DNA from: Xanthostigma xanthostigma
Taxonomy: Eukaryota; Arthropoda; Insecta; Raphidioptera; Raphidiidae
Length of the DNA stretch: 64,000 nt
Assembly: GCA_963575645.1 (NCBI GenBank)
Contig: OY754467.1
Location: 23,953,001 to 24,017,000 of the forward strand
Direction of reading: 5' to 3'
The position numbers and the translations under genes are program-made. Numbering within the stretch: the first letter of the stretch is position 1; the number at the start of each line of letters is the position of its first letter. Below, in pieces: positions 11,063-22,599 of this stretch. The notes under the pieces are model-generated. The model saw nothing but the letters and a program-made list of their open reading frames with translations, did not search any database and was not told the origin of the DNA.

Positions 11063-11140
11063 AACCGACCGCCTGGATCGAACCTACGACTTCTAGTTTA
11101 CGAGGCAGCCACTATACCTCACCATTACACAACGTGGTAC
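11063..11140 (-). other. Second degenerate tRNA-like segment
   Basis: On the minus strand there is an A-box-like GTAATGGTGAGGTATAGTGG and a B-box-like GTAGGTTCGATCC about 30 bases later. The T and acceptor stems are not well paired. This is probably a tRNA pseudogene or SINE head. The bodies on either side (10604-11870) were not assigned to any family. Confidence 0.4.
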
Positions 11141-11870
11141 GAGCGATTTTTCTGTCACATATATTTTTCAAAAAGATATGGGAATTTTAAAAGTTTTAAC
11201 CCACACAAAGTAATAAAATAAAGAAGTAAAGAATTTATTCCTGCAATAAACAACCAATTGAACAAGAAAAACACAATTAAAAAGTTTTTGGAATTAACCT
11301 AAAGCCAAGTTGGAAAGTCAGTTCTAGAATAGTATTTAAATTTTCACAGAAAACTTGCAGTTTCTTGTGCAAAATGATTTTGAAATTCAGTTTTTTTTGT
11401 AAACATTAAAAATTCAATTTCTACTTTTCCTATAATTCTGGAATTACCTACTTACGTTATTTTAAAAAGTTGGAAAACATTGCGATAGCAGTAAAAATTC
11501 ACATAGTAACAATTATATTTTTATATACATAGATAAATATGTGATTTCTTGTATTGAGAACTATATCGACATTTGCTGTTCATATAATAGATTTTATCTT
11601 TCCTGGTGTGAAAATACATAATATTGGTCTTTGCCTTCTATGAATTTTTAAAATTTTTATGTGTTTATTATCTTATCGAATTAATTATATGTAAGTGTTA
11701 GCGTTGGCCTTTCTCAAATACAATTGACGTTAGTAAAGGTACGAAGTCGAAATCCGTTAAAGATACAATAAAACTCAAACGTAGTTACTTGCAGATATTT
11801 ATGTATTATGATAATAAAACTTATTAAAAAAATGAATCGTCTTCAAAAAGTCACTAAAAGCAGAAAGATG

Positions 11871-11990
11871 GCAAAACCACAAGTGCAAATCCCGCGGTTT
11901 TTACTGTGTGAAAAAAATTGAAAAAAAAATAAAAAAATAAATAAATAAGAAATGAAATACCAAATAAATAAATATCTACAAGTGGAGTAA
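11871..11990 (-). repeat. Diverged end of the tRNA-like-bearing element family
   Basis: TGGCAAAACCACAAGTGCAA followed by ATCCCGCGG matches the reverse complement of the 3' end of the element at 9745-10603, including the A/T-rich stretch behind it. Only the end is recognisable. Confidence 0.5.
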
Positions 11991-12012
11991 TATGGATAGA
12001 TGTGAAGATAAA

Positions 12013-12190
12013 AATTCCAGCCAATTGGGCGACGGGACCGTTACAACTTCAAAAAAGTTGACATTTGATATGGTATTAAAGAGAATAAAATTTCTGATAT
12101 CGCGTGAGGTGACGCGGGTAATGGCTAGTATTAAATATGATATTTGCTAATCGTTGCCATGCTTACCTACATAATACATTCCACGTTATA
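12013..12190 (+). repeat. Dispersed repeat family B, left part
   Basis: Matches 45984-46155: CAATTGGGCGACGGGACC, GTTGACATTTGAT, TTTCTGATATCG.GTGAGG, TGACGCGGGTAATGGCTAGT and TTACCTACATAATA. It is truncated relative to the copy at 45984-46700. Confidence 0.6.
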
Positions 12191-12289
12191 TTTTGGGAAA
12201 TATTCACCTAAAAAAGTGTCTTAAGAACTTTTATTGCATTTTTAAAGATCTGTCTAACCATACTCCATGCAAATGTGTTAACGTTAAAT

Positions 12290-12470
12290 AATTTTTTTTT
12301 TGTTATTTCATTACACAATTGTATGGCGGTTCACATAAGACATTTGTTTGTAAAATTTCATCCAAATCGATGGAGTTACAAGGCTTTGACGGACGGACGG
12401 GCGGACATGACAAAATTATAAAGGGATTCGTTTTTTGCCATTTGGCTCTGGAACCTTAATAAAAAATCAC
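12290..12470 (+). repeat. Insect interspersed repeat with GACGGACGG tract
   Basis: Contains TTTCATCCAAATCGATGGAG, GACGGACGGACGGGCGGACA and TTTTTTGCCATTTGGCTCTG then GAACCTTAATAAAAA. This layout (a GGACGGAC run, then a segment resembling GTTCCGTTTTTTGCCATTTG, then A/T) is common to a widespread insect repeat, probably a retroelement tail. Family assignment is from memory of the pattern only. Confidence 0.45.
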
Positions 12471-12713
12471 TCTACATGTTAAATGTCATAAAAACCTTTA
12501 TAATCCTTGCTAGGGTCAAGAGTCTGAAGGACCTGGCCATGTCGACCACCGATCCTAATAAATAAATAAAAGACTGCAATGGCGAAATGAACGAGAATAT
12601 GTGGAGAAACACGTCAGAACAGTAAAAACCAATCGCGTAAATAATAATATCCTACTACATCCCGTAAATAAGTTATTTTAAAATATTGTACATTAGTAAT
12701 TGTAATTAATATA

Positions 12714-14800
12714 CAGGGTGATTCCAAATTTGACGTTATCCTTTCACCAGCGAATAGGGCTTCAACAAATAAATTTTTTTCCTTTGGCGTTTTTTCGAAA
12801 TATCAACATCAACGGAGATACAGGGTGTCAAAGTTTTATTTAAAAAATTAAAATGTATTAATAACTGCCAAACCACTTGCATATTTAAGAAAAATTTTGT
12901 AGGTGTCAATAGCTACGTGTGAGTGAAATTCTTCAATAAATAAAATATTTTTGGGTTGACCAGTGGCGCGCGTAGAAAAAAGTTTACAGTTTTTAAGAAA
13001 AAAAATGGTACGCCACTGATTTTTCTAAAAATAAAAATTGTTATTGAATTCCTTGTTCAATTCTGAAAAGAAAAGCGTTTTTATTGTCTTTTGGGACGGC
13101 GCACCGTTTTCGAGTAAAAAAAAATAAAAACCGTTTTAATGCGCACCTAAAATTAAATGCTGTTTTAATTTGAAATGTCTAATTATTGAACCTTTGATCA
13201 AAGGTTGCTGGGAAATTTTGTTTTTGTTTATCTCGGTTGTCAAGTTTTTCTTCGTAATTTTATTAACACTATCGATACAACAATGGCTCATGTTTATGAA
13301 AATAATGAATTAGTGGATATGCTGATTATTTACGGAGAGTGTCGTACAAATACCGCGGATGCTTCTCGCTTATACGCGGAACGATTTTCTTTGCGAGTTC
13401 ATCCTTCATACCAAGGTTTTATTGAATTAGTTCGTAAAGCCAGGGAAAATGGAAACTTACGAGGACAACGCGGTGGTCATGTGAGAATGTTCGAAATGAA
13501 GAAGTTGTTTTAGGTACATCTTATCGCAGAAAACCCAACAAGAAGTAACCGGGAAATTGCAAGCCAGATCGGAGTAAGTAAAAAAAATATGGACAATATT
13601 ACACGAAAATCAGCTGCATCCTTTTCACGTCCAACATGTACAGGCGCTACAACCTACAGATCATCCGCGCCGAGTTCAATTCTGTGAATGGCTGCTACAA
13701 AAACTGGCAAATGACGAAAACTTCACTGAAATCATTTTGACTGTGGACGAAGCAAAATTTACTCGCGACGGCATAAATAACTTTTCCGAAACACGCACGT
13801 TTGGTCCATTGAAAACCCACATGCTATTAAACGAACAAATTTTCAACATCGATTTCCGTCAATGTATGGGCAGGCCTTGTGAATGGAGTGCTCATTGGAC
13901 CCCATATTTTACCAGACCGTTTAACTGGCGAAAGTTATTTAAGCTTTTTACGAAATCATCTGCTAGTTTTGCTAGATGAGTTGCCGTTAGATATAAGGCA
14001 AACCATGTGGTTTTTGCAAGATGGGGCACCACCTCATTTTAGTAGGGAAGTGCTATTGTTTTTGGACGAAACTTTTCCAAATAGATGGATTGGCCGAAAT
14101 GATCCAGTGCAGTGGCCTCCGAGGTCCCCGGATCTCACTTCATGTGACTTCTTCTTGTGGGGCTACATGAAGTCACTAGTTTTAGAACTCCTGTAGAAAC
14201 CATGGAGGGGTTAATTCGGCGGATAGAGATGACTGCAACGACTATTAGGGAAAAACCAATTTCTCTACTTCGGGCGGTGACCGATCAATGGATGCGTCGC
14301 GCTCAACTATACGTAGAAAAAAATGGAGCTCATTTTGAACATGTTTTTTAAGTTAAATTAAGTTTTGACTACATATACATATTTTATTTTTTTACTCGAA
14401 AACGGTGGGCCGTACTAGAGAATAATAAAAGAGCTTTTCTTTTTAGAATTGAACAATGAATTCAATAACAATTTTAATTTTTAGAAAAATCAGTGGCGTA
14501 CCATTTTTTTTCTTAAAAACATTAAACAACTTTTTTCTACGCGCGCCACTGGTCACCCCAAAAATATATTATTTATTGAAAAATTTCCCTCCCACGTAGC
14601 TATTGACACCTACAAAATTTTTCTTAAATATCTCAAGTGGTTTGACAATTATTCATAAATTTTAATTTTTTAAATAAAACTTTGACAGTCTGTATCTCCG
14701 TTGATGTTGATATTTCGAAAAAGCGCCAAAGGAAAAAAATCTTATTTGTTGAAGCCCTATTCGCTGGTGAAAGGATAACGTCAACTTTAGAATCATTCTG
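12714..14800 (+). mobile_element. Mariner-like element with about 420-bp inverted repeats
   Basis: A TA dinucleotide flanks each end (12712-12713 and 14801-14802). The ends read CAGGGTGATTCC on the left and, reversed, CAGAATGATTCT on the right, and the homology continues inward through GACGTTATCCTTTCACCAGC, GTGGCGCGCGTAGAAAAAAG and ACCGTTTTCGAGTAAAA to about 13130 and 14381. The arms are thus near 420 bases each, much longer than the short repeats of classical mariners. Between them is one transposase gene in the + direction, now broken. TA duplication and the transposase motifs place it in the IS630-Tc1-mariner superfamily. Confidence 0.88.
13283..14351 (+). pseudogene. Mariner-type transposase, frame-shifted
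   Basis: The reading starts at ATG 13283 (MAHVYENNELVDMLIIYGEC), a helix-turn-helix region of the kind found at the front of many insect mariner-like transposases, and ends with a stop at 14349-14351. At least three frame changes are needed: frame 2 to about 13513, frame 0 from 13737, frame 1 from about 13879, and frame 0 again from about 14157. Catalytic motifs are still legible: TVDEAKF near 13738, LQDGAPPHF with its Asp at 14020, and RSPDLTSCDFF with its Asp at 14146. The last two Asp residues have 41 residues between them, unlike the 34 of classical mariners (DD34D); a DD41D-type group is implied. The protein cannot be functional as it stands. Confidence 0.82.
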
Positions 14801-15000
14801 TATATCTGTCAATGATGAAATAAAAATAACTAAATAGTAAGTACGTCTACAAAAAATGTCTCAGAAAAGGATAAAATATTTGTTTACAATCACCTACCGT
14901 AAGCAACATTTGAATAGAATTCGGCATCATTATTAGTGTATTTTTGCTACATATATGGTGACGATCGAACTAATGATCGTCGTTAGGATATAAAATACTT

Positions 15001-15250
15001 GTGACCCGGTCCGGCTTCGCTCGAATTTGAAAGATTGTAACCGTTTTTTCGTCGACTTAAGTTGCAAAATTGATCTCCACGAAAGCGTTTTTATTTCAAC
15101 GCGATAATATAATATAGCCTGTATCCATCCTGAAGGTTCGTTCTAAATTGGTGAAAAAATTTTTCAAATTGGTGCAGTGGTTCCGGAGATTACCCTTCAC
15201 ATACACACAACCTCACAAAATTCGCAGTCTTTCTATAATATTAGTATCTA
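15001..15250 (-). mobile_element. Helitron-like fragment
   Basis: On the minus strand this runs from ATATTATAGAAAGACTGCG, through ATCTCCGGAACCACTGCACC and CTTCAGGATGGATACAGGCT, to GCGAAGCCGGACCGG. It matches 58914-59140, where the same sequence ends in GGACCGCTAG. A CTAG end preceded by GC-rich sequence and no inverted repeats is the Helitron pattern. Here the final CTAG is lost. Non-autonomous. Confidence 0.65.
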
Positions 15251-15257
15251 TAGTATA

Positions 15258-15756
15258 CAGTTGAGTCATTTTAATCTTAGGATGAGATTATCTTTTCAGG
15301 ATAGAATAAAATCGAAAAATGGTTCAGAGCAAAGTTGATTGGTTCGAAGGGGGACATCAGATGCCATGGTCACTTTTGACCTTGGGTCGACGGTTCAGTC
15401 ATTCAGGTAAAAAAAATGTCTTAATGTGAACCCTCATTGTTCACTTCAGAATTCGATTGGCCGTGAAAAAACATGAAACTTTTGTTTCAAATATTTTTCT
15501 CTAAATCCTGTATTTTCCGGGATATTTCCAAATTTTTATGATTTTTTACTGCCGAATCGTAGGTTTTTTTGAAAAATCGCAAGAGACAAAAAGGTCTTAG
15601 AATTTTTGATGGAATTAACTCCGTCGACCCAAGGTCAAAAGTGACCTTTGCATCCGATGTCCCCCTTCGAACCAATCAACCGTGCCCTGAACCATTTTTC
15701 GATTTTACCCTACCCTGAAAAGATAATCTCATCCGAAGATTAAAATGACTCACCTG
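15258..15756. mobile_element. TA-flanked palindromic MITE (Tc1/mariner-type)
   Basis: A TA duplication (15256-15257, 15757-15758) flanks ends CAGTTGAGTCATTTTAATCT and, reversed, CAGGTGAGTCATTTTAATCT. The arms continue inward through ATGAGATTATCTTTTCAGG, TGGTTCGAAGGGGGACATC and TTTTGACCTTGGGTCGACGG. It lies directly beside the Helitron fragment. No protein is encoded. Confidence 0.8.
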
Positions 15757-16483
15757 TATAGCCGTATTGTGGAGTTAAACAGGCCGTATCTTCAATGGCT
15801 GTAATTACTTTCACTTTTCTAATATATTCTGCAATTTTATTTTAATCGCCCGTTGTTAACGGTATTGATAATTAAACTAGAGAAACGACATTGTTAACTG
15901 CTTTTTGTTGAACTAAATACTTGTGGTTATGAGACTGACCTTGGCAAGAATGTGCATTGAACATGAACTATGGACGCAAAAGTTACCAAACGATTTTTTA
16001 AAAATATTTTTTTGTATTTTATAATCGAAATTTTCATGCAATATTTGATTTTTGTGATATCATTGACATTTTTCTTGCGAAGGTTCACCACATTGGCCGA
16101 AATATCGAATTATAAGCGTCGTTCCTGTTTAAGTGTTCTTTAATCATAATATGTAAATTGTAAATACGGGAAGGATGAAAGGTGTGGTACCGATTTGAGT
16201 GCGTTAATTCAACATTGTGATAAAATATGCATCGTTCTCTTCGTTTAAATGAGTGGAAGTGCACCATATATGATTTGATCACGATGTGTACCTACGAATT
16301 AACACAGGTAAAATCACTTCAGAAGAAATCTATATAATATATAAGAACCTCAATAACGTTCAAACATAAAAATTTAATGAATTACGATCGAATTTCGACC
16401 ACTAGTTTATTGAAGTATAAAAGAGTAACTTTCATGTGATAAATCGTGTTGAAAATATGCATAGTTTCCAAAAAAAAAATTGG

Positions 16484-16640
16484 TTGACGATAGTTTTACG
16501 TGATAACGTATTCCGCTCGAATATCATATTTAATAATACATTACTGCGCTCTCGCTTGCACGCACAGGGTCAGGCGGAACGTTACACTTTTTCGTGCGTG
16601 CAGCTGGTGTTTCATCAATTTATAAGACGTTATCACGCCA
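16484..16640 (-). repeat. Repeat family A, short copy
   Basis: On the minus strand it begins CGTGATAACGTCTTATAAAT and ends ATACGTTATCACGTAAAAC, so ACGTGATAACGT is a terminal inverted repeat of about 12 bases. It shares CGAAAAAGTGTAACGTTCCG and the CAGGGTCAGGCGG region with copies at 25734-26300 and 34531-35110. MITE-like; superfamily unknown. Confidence 0.65.
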
Positions 16641-17226
16641 AAAACTTAGTCCGCCATCTTTAGAAGTCCGCCATATTGGATTTAGAGTGACGTCACTTTA
16701 TTTTTCGAGTTATTCTCAGCAAGCCCTTTCATTTGATACCCATATTGTAGGAAAGCATAATAAAATTAGTCCGCCATCTTTAGAAGTCCGCCATATTGGA
16801 TTTAGAATGACGTCACACAGCTAACCATGCATTGTCATTCAAACTAAACGTGTATACAAATTTCCATCTCAATCGGTTGATATCTGCTTCAAAATTACCG
16901 AAGGCATTTTCGCCATCTTTAGAAGTCCGCCATATTGGATTTAGAGTGACGTCACACAGCTAACCATGCATTGTCATTCAAACTAAACGTGTATACAAAT
17001 TTTCATCTCAATCGGTTGATGATATCTGCTTGAAAATTACCGAAGGCATTCTAGTCGCTCACTTAGTAACGTCGGGAACGTTAGGAACGTTACACTTTTT
17101 CGTGCATGCAGCCGGTGTTTCATCTTTTTTTTTTTTTTTTTTATTTACATAGGTGGGTCGACAGCTAGGTCATTCATCTTTTTATTTTGACGTGATTCAT
17201 CAATTTATAAGACGTTATCACGATAA
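16641..17226 (-). repeat. Repeat family A derivative with triplicated YY1-like/CRE-like block
   Basis: The right end (17080-17226) again shows GAACGTTACACTTTTTCGTG and GACGTTATCACG of family A, with a T-run and a foreign segment inserted near 17130-17190. The rest consists of internal direct repeats. A block CCGCCATCTTTAGAAGTCCG plus CCATATTGGATTTAGA.TGACG occurs three times (16651, 16771, about 16911), and an adjoining piece of about 85 bases beginning TAACCATGCATTGTCATTCA occurs twice (16821, 16962). Confidence 0.65.
16688..16695. promoter_or_regulatory. CRE-like octamer TGACGTCA, first of three
   Basis: TGACGTCA occurs here and at 16808-16815 and 16947-16954, always 12-20 bases after CCGCCATATT. 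It is the palindromic CREB/ATF consensus. Regulatory action is an inference; the copies are inside a repeat. Confidence 0.35.
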
Positions 17227-20200
17227 AAAATTAAATTTAAATAAAATTTCTATAACGATTAAATAGCGTGAGGTGAATAGGAAAGAGCAGCATGATAAAA
17301 ATTAGATACGAAAAAAACAAACAGAAGGAGAAAATTTGTAATTTATTGGTCACTTTTTAAACCAAACTTATTAGAAGTGCATCATCAAGAAGTAGTTATT
17401 TAGGGATGAGCATAGAAAGCAAAATAAAACATCGAATGATATCTATATCGCAACTAACCATCGATGTCGAAAACATCGGTTATATCTACCGCTATAATTC
17501 AACAAGATAACTCTCTGATCTACCAGTGTATCTTACGTTTTTATACAAATGGTAGATTCAATTATACTCATTTAATTTTTCTAGTGAGATTTCTTTCTAC
17601 AAAATTTAATCTTACCTTTTTACTTTTTTGGTTGCTATATTTATCTTTATAATAATACAATTAAAAAGATCTCAAATTAAATAATTTGCAACTCTTAATT
17701 ATGTTGCAGATTATAAATTAATTTCTTTTTTACTTTTTTTCTAATAATTAATTGAAAAAAAGAGAAAAAGAATGCACATCGAAAAAAAAACCATCGGTTA
17801 TAAAAAATCGATATTTTCAAATCTTCGATTTCCGATGATCGTCTCTACAGTGATTGCAGTTTATTTATTAAATAGTCGGTTAACAAAATCAATTATGTAT
17901 AAAGACAGGCAACCCACGTTACTGTACCTATTGTTACCTGCATGCCAGTAACCTTTCAAATATACTAATTAATGTTTTACTGATTTAGCACTTTCTAAAC
18001 TAAATAGCTAGTCATCTTGCAATCTTACTCTATCAAACAAAACAAACCGCATCAAACTCGAACCATCTGTTAATAAGCTACGATGCCAAAAGCTCCTCAC
18101 GCATGCACACCTGCCGCGTGAAACGCACAAAACCTCGATTTGCTTTTGGGGACGGTAACCTATATGCTAGACAGTTAGATAACCCTGGAAAAGATATTTG
18201 ACATTTGTTCAGGTAGCAAAGTATTGTTTACTACTCATTATAAATGTTTGAAGATATTTCCTACCTGTAACCAATGACGCCGCTAACAAAAATAATTTAC
18301 ATGTTCTAATTTCTGTTTGACAGTACAGCGTGTCCATGCGAAAATTTTCCATTCTTTCATTGTTGGAATTATTGCATTGCCTCAGGCGCACATAATTGTG
18401 TTGTTTTATAAATGTCATCGTATTTTTTTTAAAACAGATTTAGAAAGATTACCTCACTTTGAACATTTTTAATGTAATAAAGTACTAGGCTGAGGTAAAT
18501 GGTTTCTGAAATATCTGAGGCCATAAACAGGTACCTACTACCTATACCTAGTTTTCAGTTAATCCCAGGAGCTATGAAATTTCGAGAAGCTGTTTCGTTT
18601 TTGTTTTTTCTATTATTAAAAATCTAAAACTAATCTTAATTTTTTAGTTATTATTTCGTATGTTTTCAACCTGACCCGAGGTGTATTGATAAATTCCATA
18701 AAATTGCACCGTTTTAAGTTTTTTTTTTTTTTTTTTTAATATGAAAAATTAAAATGTTTATAAAGTCGATCTCAAATATTTTAGAAATCATTAATTTCAA
18801 TATGATATAATATGAGTCCTCCTGAATCTGTCGAATAAAATATACGGTTCCACTTTAAAAAAACCAAAAGTTGTACGCATACCGAAAGTAGTTTTCAATT
18901 TCTGACTAAAAAGACAAGAAAATTAAAAGCGTAGGAATTTCTCCCGTCGACACGCAGTATGTTATGTATATTTCCAGTAATTTATCACAATACTTGATTT
19001 GATCATTTTCTAAGGGACTGTCTCTTCTCTTATCCCCTCCTCCTAGTAACTCACCTGTCAGTAACATTTACTACCTTCAATGTTAATTATCCTTATCAAT
19101 TGTTCTTTGATACTTTGACAGAGTTTCCGGACATTCATTTTTAATAAGGTTACCTGGGTCCCCTTAACTACCTGTGTATCGTTTTCATTCGAATTTTAGG
19201 ATCGGAAAATTAAATATCGAACAAGTTTGGAGATCAGTTAAAAATTGGCCAGTTTTAGTAGGTGTTTGAGTCCTTATGTGGAAAGAACTCAAAAATAATA
19301 TTAAATTTGTAGTTACAAGTGGACGATTATAATTTTTGTTAATTTGAAATAGACATTTAATAAAAAATGTATGTAATGCCACAAAATAGTGTGATACATT
19401 CTGTATGTATGGTTATAGTCAAAATGATTCCTGCTTATAGACGACTACGACAAAATCTCAGACCGGTAAGCAATTTTTGTTCTATAATATGTAGTACTTT
19501 TTTGGCTATTTGAAAAATTGTAATAATTACAAAATTATTTAGTGCTTATCTTTCTCTTAGATTCTCGTGTCTTACAGAATATATTTGTATGATTTATTAT
19601 GATTTATTCTTTTACCAGACTTAAATTTCATATTTTGTAAATATTAAAATAAATAACAAAAAATTAATAGGGAAATGGGATACAATCATTATAGACATAG
19701 GTACAACAATATTATTACAATAAGATCAGTTAAGATATTTGGATTGATGACAAATTTACTATTTAGAATGGAGAAATGTCATAATTTTCGCAGTTTTCTG
19801 AATTCATAGTGAAATAAAGCAAAATTACTACTGTTTTTTTTTTAAGAACGTCGATAACGCAGAAACATGCTTTCAACTTTTTGTGCTTTAATCGAAGTGT
19901 TTAATGCTGTGCTTCATGTCTTCACAAACCCGTTAGGGTATAAAAACACGAAATTTTCAAACAAAACTATTTTAGTATTTCGATTTAACCCTAGAACAGT
20001 ACCGAAATGTTTTAAGGGTTTAACAATGTTCTTGTCCACACGTGGCGCGTATGCGGTGGAGAACGGGAGAAAATATGCAGTAACTCAACTCAAAAAACTT
20101 TGTCATAGAGTGACTTTCAATCAACTTTGCTACTTTTTAAGTTCTAAGCTGTCTAAGAATGGTAACTGAATCGGCAGTCTTGCACAGCAGCTCAAAATCC

Positions 20201-20317
20201 GATATAAACAGTTTTGTTTTAGCTACTGCGCAAGACGGTGACGGTTCTGTTACCGTTCTCAGACAGCTTGGAACAGAGCTAACATAATAAAAAATCAGCC
20301 GCTCTTTTGCTCTGATC
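17227..20317. other. No recognised gene
   Basis: AT-rich sequence with scattered open frames of 60-100 codons that match nothing I know. There is a T-run at 18719-18738. No clear fold-back element was found. Confidence 0.35.
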
Positions 20318-20385
20318 TGAAAAATTTCTGGCCAATTAAGCGACAGGACCGTTCCAACTTCTAAAACATTGACATGCAATAAATA
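20318..20385 (+). repeat. Repeat family B fragment
   Basis: CAATTAAGCGACAGGACC, GTTCCAACTTCTAAAACATT and GACATGCAATA match the left end of family B (45984). Confidence 0.45.
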
Positions 20386-20845
20386 AAATAACGGATCTTT
20401 GCCTCCATTAAAAATAAAAATAAAAAAACAATTTACTTAAAATAGATGTTTTTCTAGACCACAACGTTCTTTTTTTATTTTGTTTTCCATTTTTAAACTT
20501 TAGGTGGTTGTTTCAAGTCAAAATTGCGATTTGTTACGAAAAAATCCGCCATTTTATAGCTGTAAAACACCCTTATATTGTAACAAAAAAACAAAAAAAA
20601 CACTGGGGTCTGGTATTTTATACGTGGAAAATGTGTACAAAATTTAAAGAATCGGTGTAGTAGTTTTGAAATGACGATGTTTTGAAATGGCTTTTGAAAC
20701 GTGGTTTCGAGAAAAACGCAATTAAAGTTTGAACTCTAAAAAAACGAAGAAAAAAATGTATTTTTTTAACAGCTGCATAAAGTACATTCCTTGCAGAAAC
20801 TTCGCTGTCTTCGGCTTTTTTTTAAGTTTACGTCTTATTCTAGGG

Positions 20846-22249
20846 CAGAGGTCCCCAAACTTTTTTGTCTCGTAGACCACTTGCCATGTTTTTCGATTTT
20901 GGGCAGACCCCCTGCGCTTATCTGATTTTGATTTTTTGCAAATTCATTAATTTCAAATGTATTTTTGACAACCGGTATACCCGGTGTCCCATTTTAAAGG
21001 AACACCTTGAATAACTTTTACAGTTTTCATTATATGGAAAAATGTCCCGAATAAAAGTTGTTTGGTTTGGACGGGGACATCGTATAAAGACAAATATCAC
21101 CCCCTACTCTCATCCTCTACGCAGGGATGAGGGTGACTTTAACTTTTTTAATAGGAATACCTATTTTTTATCATAAATTAGGATTTTTCTGAAAAAAATA
21201 TGCAACATTTGTCTGAAACATTTTTTTACCCGATGCCTCCCTCAACCCTTAAAATGCATGTCAAAAATCGGTTTCTCGAAAGTCCATTAAATGTTTATAT
21301 CGAAACAACGACGTTGCGCAAAAAATATGAGAGGTAAGTGTTGTTTGTTTTGGGAAGGGTCATCGATTAAACATACAAAAAACACCGCCACCTGCGCGGG
21401 GGTGGGGGTGACTGAATTTTTGAATGATTAAAGGGGGCGGTGGTTTTTTATGTTTAATCAATGACTGTTCCCAAAACAAACAACACTTACGCCTCATATT
21501 TTTTGCGCAACGTCGTTGTTCAGATATAAACATTTAATGGAGTTTCGGGAAACCGATTTTTGACATGCATTTTAAGGGTTGAGGGAGGCATCGGGTAAAA
21601 AAATGTTTCGAGCAAATGTTGCTTATTTTTTCTAGAAAAATCTTAATTTATGATAAAAAATAGGTATTTCTTTTAAAAAAGTCAAAGTCACCCTCATCCC
21701 TGCGTAGAGAATGAGAGTAGGGGGTGGTATTAGTCTTTATGCGATGTCCCCCTCCAAACCAAACAACTTTTATTCGGGACATTTTTTCATATAATGAAAA
21801 CTGTAAAAGTTATTCAAGGTGTTCCTTTAAAATGGGACACCTGGTATAATAGTGCTACTCACTTTGAACGATTTTTTATAACGGTAGTGAAATGTAGTAT
21901 GAAATGTTTAGTTTTATACATTTATTAATTAGACTCAAATTAAACGAATCAAAAAAAATGTAGTTTCTGTTACATAAAATAACTAAGCAAAAAATAAACG
22001 CTTTTAGTGTGAGGAATGAACCTGATGCTTTAATAATAAACTCAACATTTGGCATAAATTTAGTTAGATTTAATCTTAAATCTCTTCGGTTGACGGTGTC
22101 CAGTTTGTTTCTTTTTTTGTTAGGAGATTCACTATCGTTGACCCCCATTTTCATTTCATGGACCCCCAATTTTTTTCCCGCTGACATGGACCACTTGCAA
22201 GTTGTCGTCGACCCCTGAGGGTCGATGTAGACCACTTTGGGAATCACTG
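20846..22249 (+). mobile_element. hAT MITE interrupted by a fold-back element
   Basis: The 8-bp duplication TTCTAGGG (20838-20845, 22250-22257) flanks ends CAGAGGTCCCCAAAC and, reversed, CAGTGATTCCCAAAG. These are typical hAT ends. An uninterrupted copy in the opposite orientation is at 59277-59801, with its own duplication GTCTAGAC. Aligning the two shows that 20980-21844 is a later insertion here. The outer element encodes no transposase; a 123-codon frame in its right half is an accident of the repeat. Confidence 0.9.
20980..21844. mobile_element. Nested TA-flanked palindromic MITE, 865 bp
   Basis: It lies in the hAT MITE, flanked by TA (20978-20979, 21845-21846); the empty site survives in the copy at 59277-59801 (ACAACCGGTATAGTACTACT read on its minus strand). 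Ends CCCGGTGTCCCATTTTAAAG and, reversed, CCAGGTGTCCCATTTTAAAG lead into arms of about 420 bases with very few differences. TA duplication and a palindromic body suit a Tc1/mariner-type MITE. Confidence 0.9.
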
Positions 22250-22599
22250 TTCTAGGGGGTACTGCGCTTATATACCCAAAACTTATATAAATTGCGTTTA
22301 TACACTCGGCGCTGACTCACCAAGCGCCGAGCTCTTGCCGCTCCGCAGTATTAGAGGAGGGGAGACTTAAAGGTCTATGACTGAGAGTTTTGCTCCGATT
22401 GATTTGAAATTTTGACACGACAATCTTTAAATGTTTTAATATAAGAAAATGCAATATAAAAAATCGAGTTTTTTAGACCCTACCCCCCTTAATATAAAAA
22501 AGCTTCACGTTGAAGTTTCATCTTTATAAATCACGAAGTAAAGTTGATATTTGTATTAACTTGATTAAATACAAAATTAATATTTTACCAAATTTTGTA

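Noticed and set aside
19867-20169. 100-codon frame on the + strand
   Set aside because: No motif, no splice context and no recognised homologue. It ends where a family B repeat begins shortly after.
21876-22247. 123-codon frame on the minus strand
   Set aside because: It lies wholly within a hAT MITE; the sister copy at 59277 has the frame broken.
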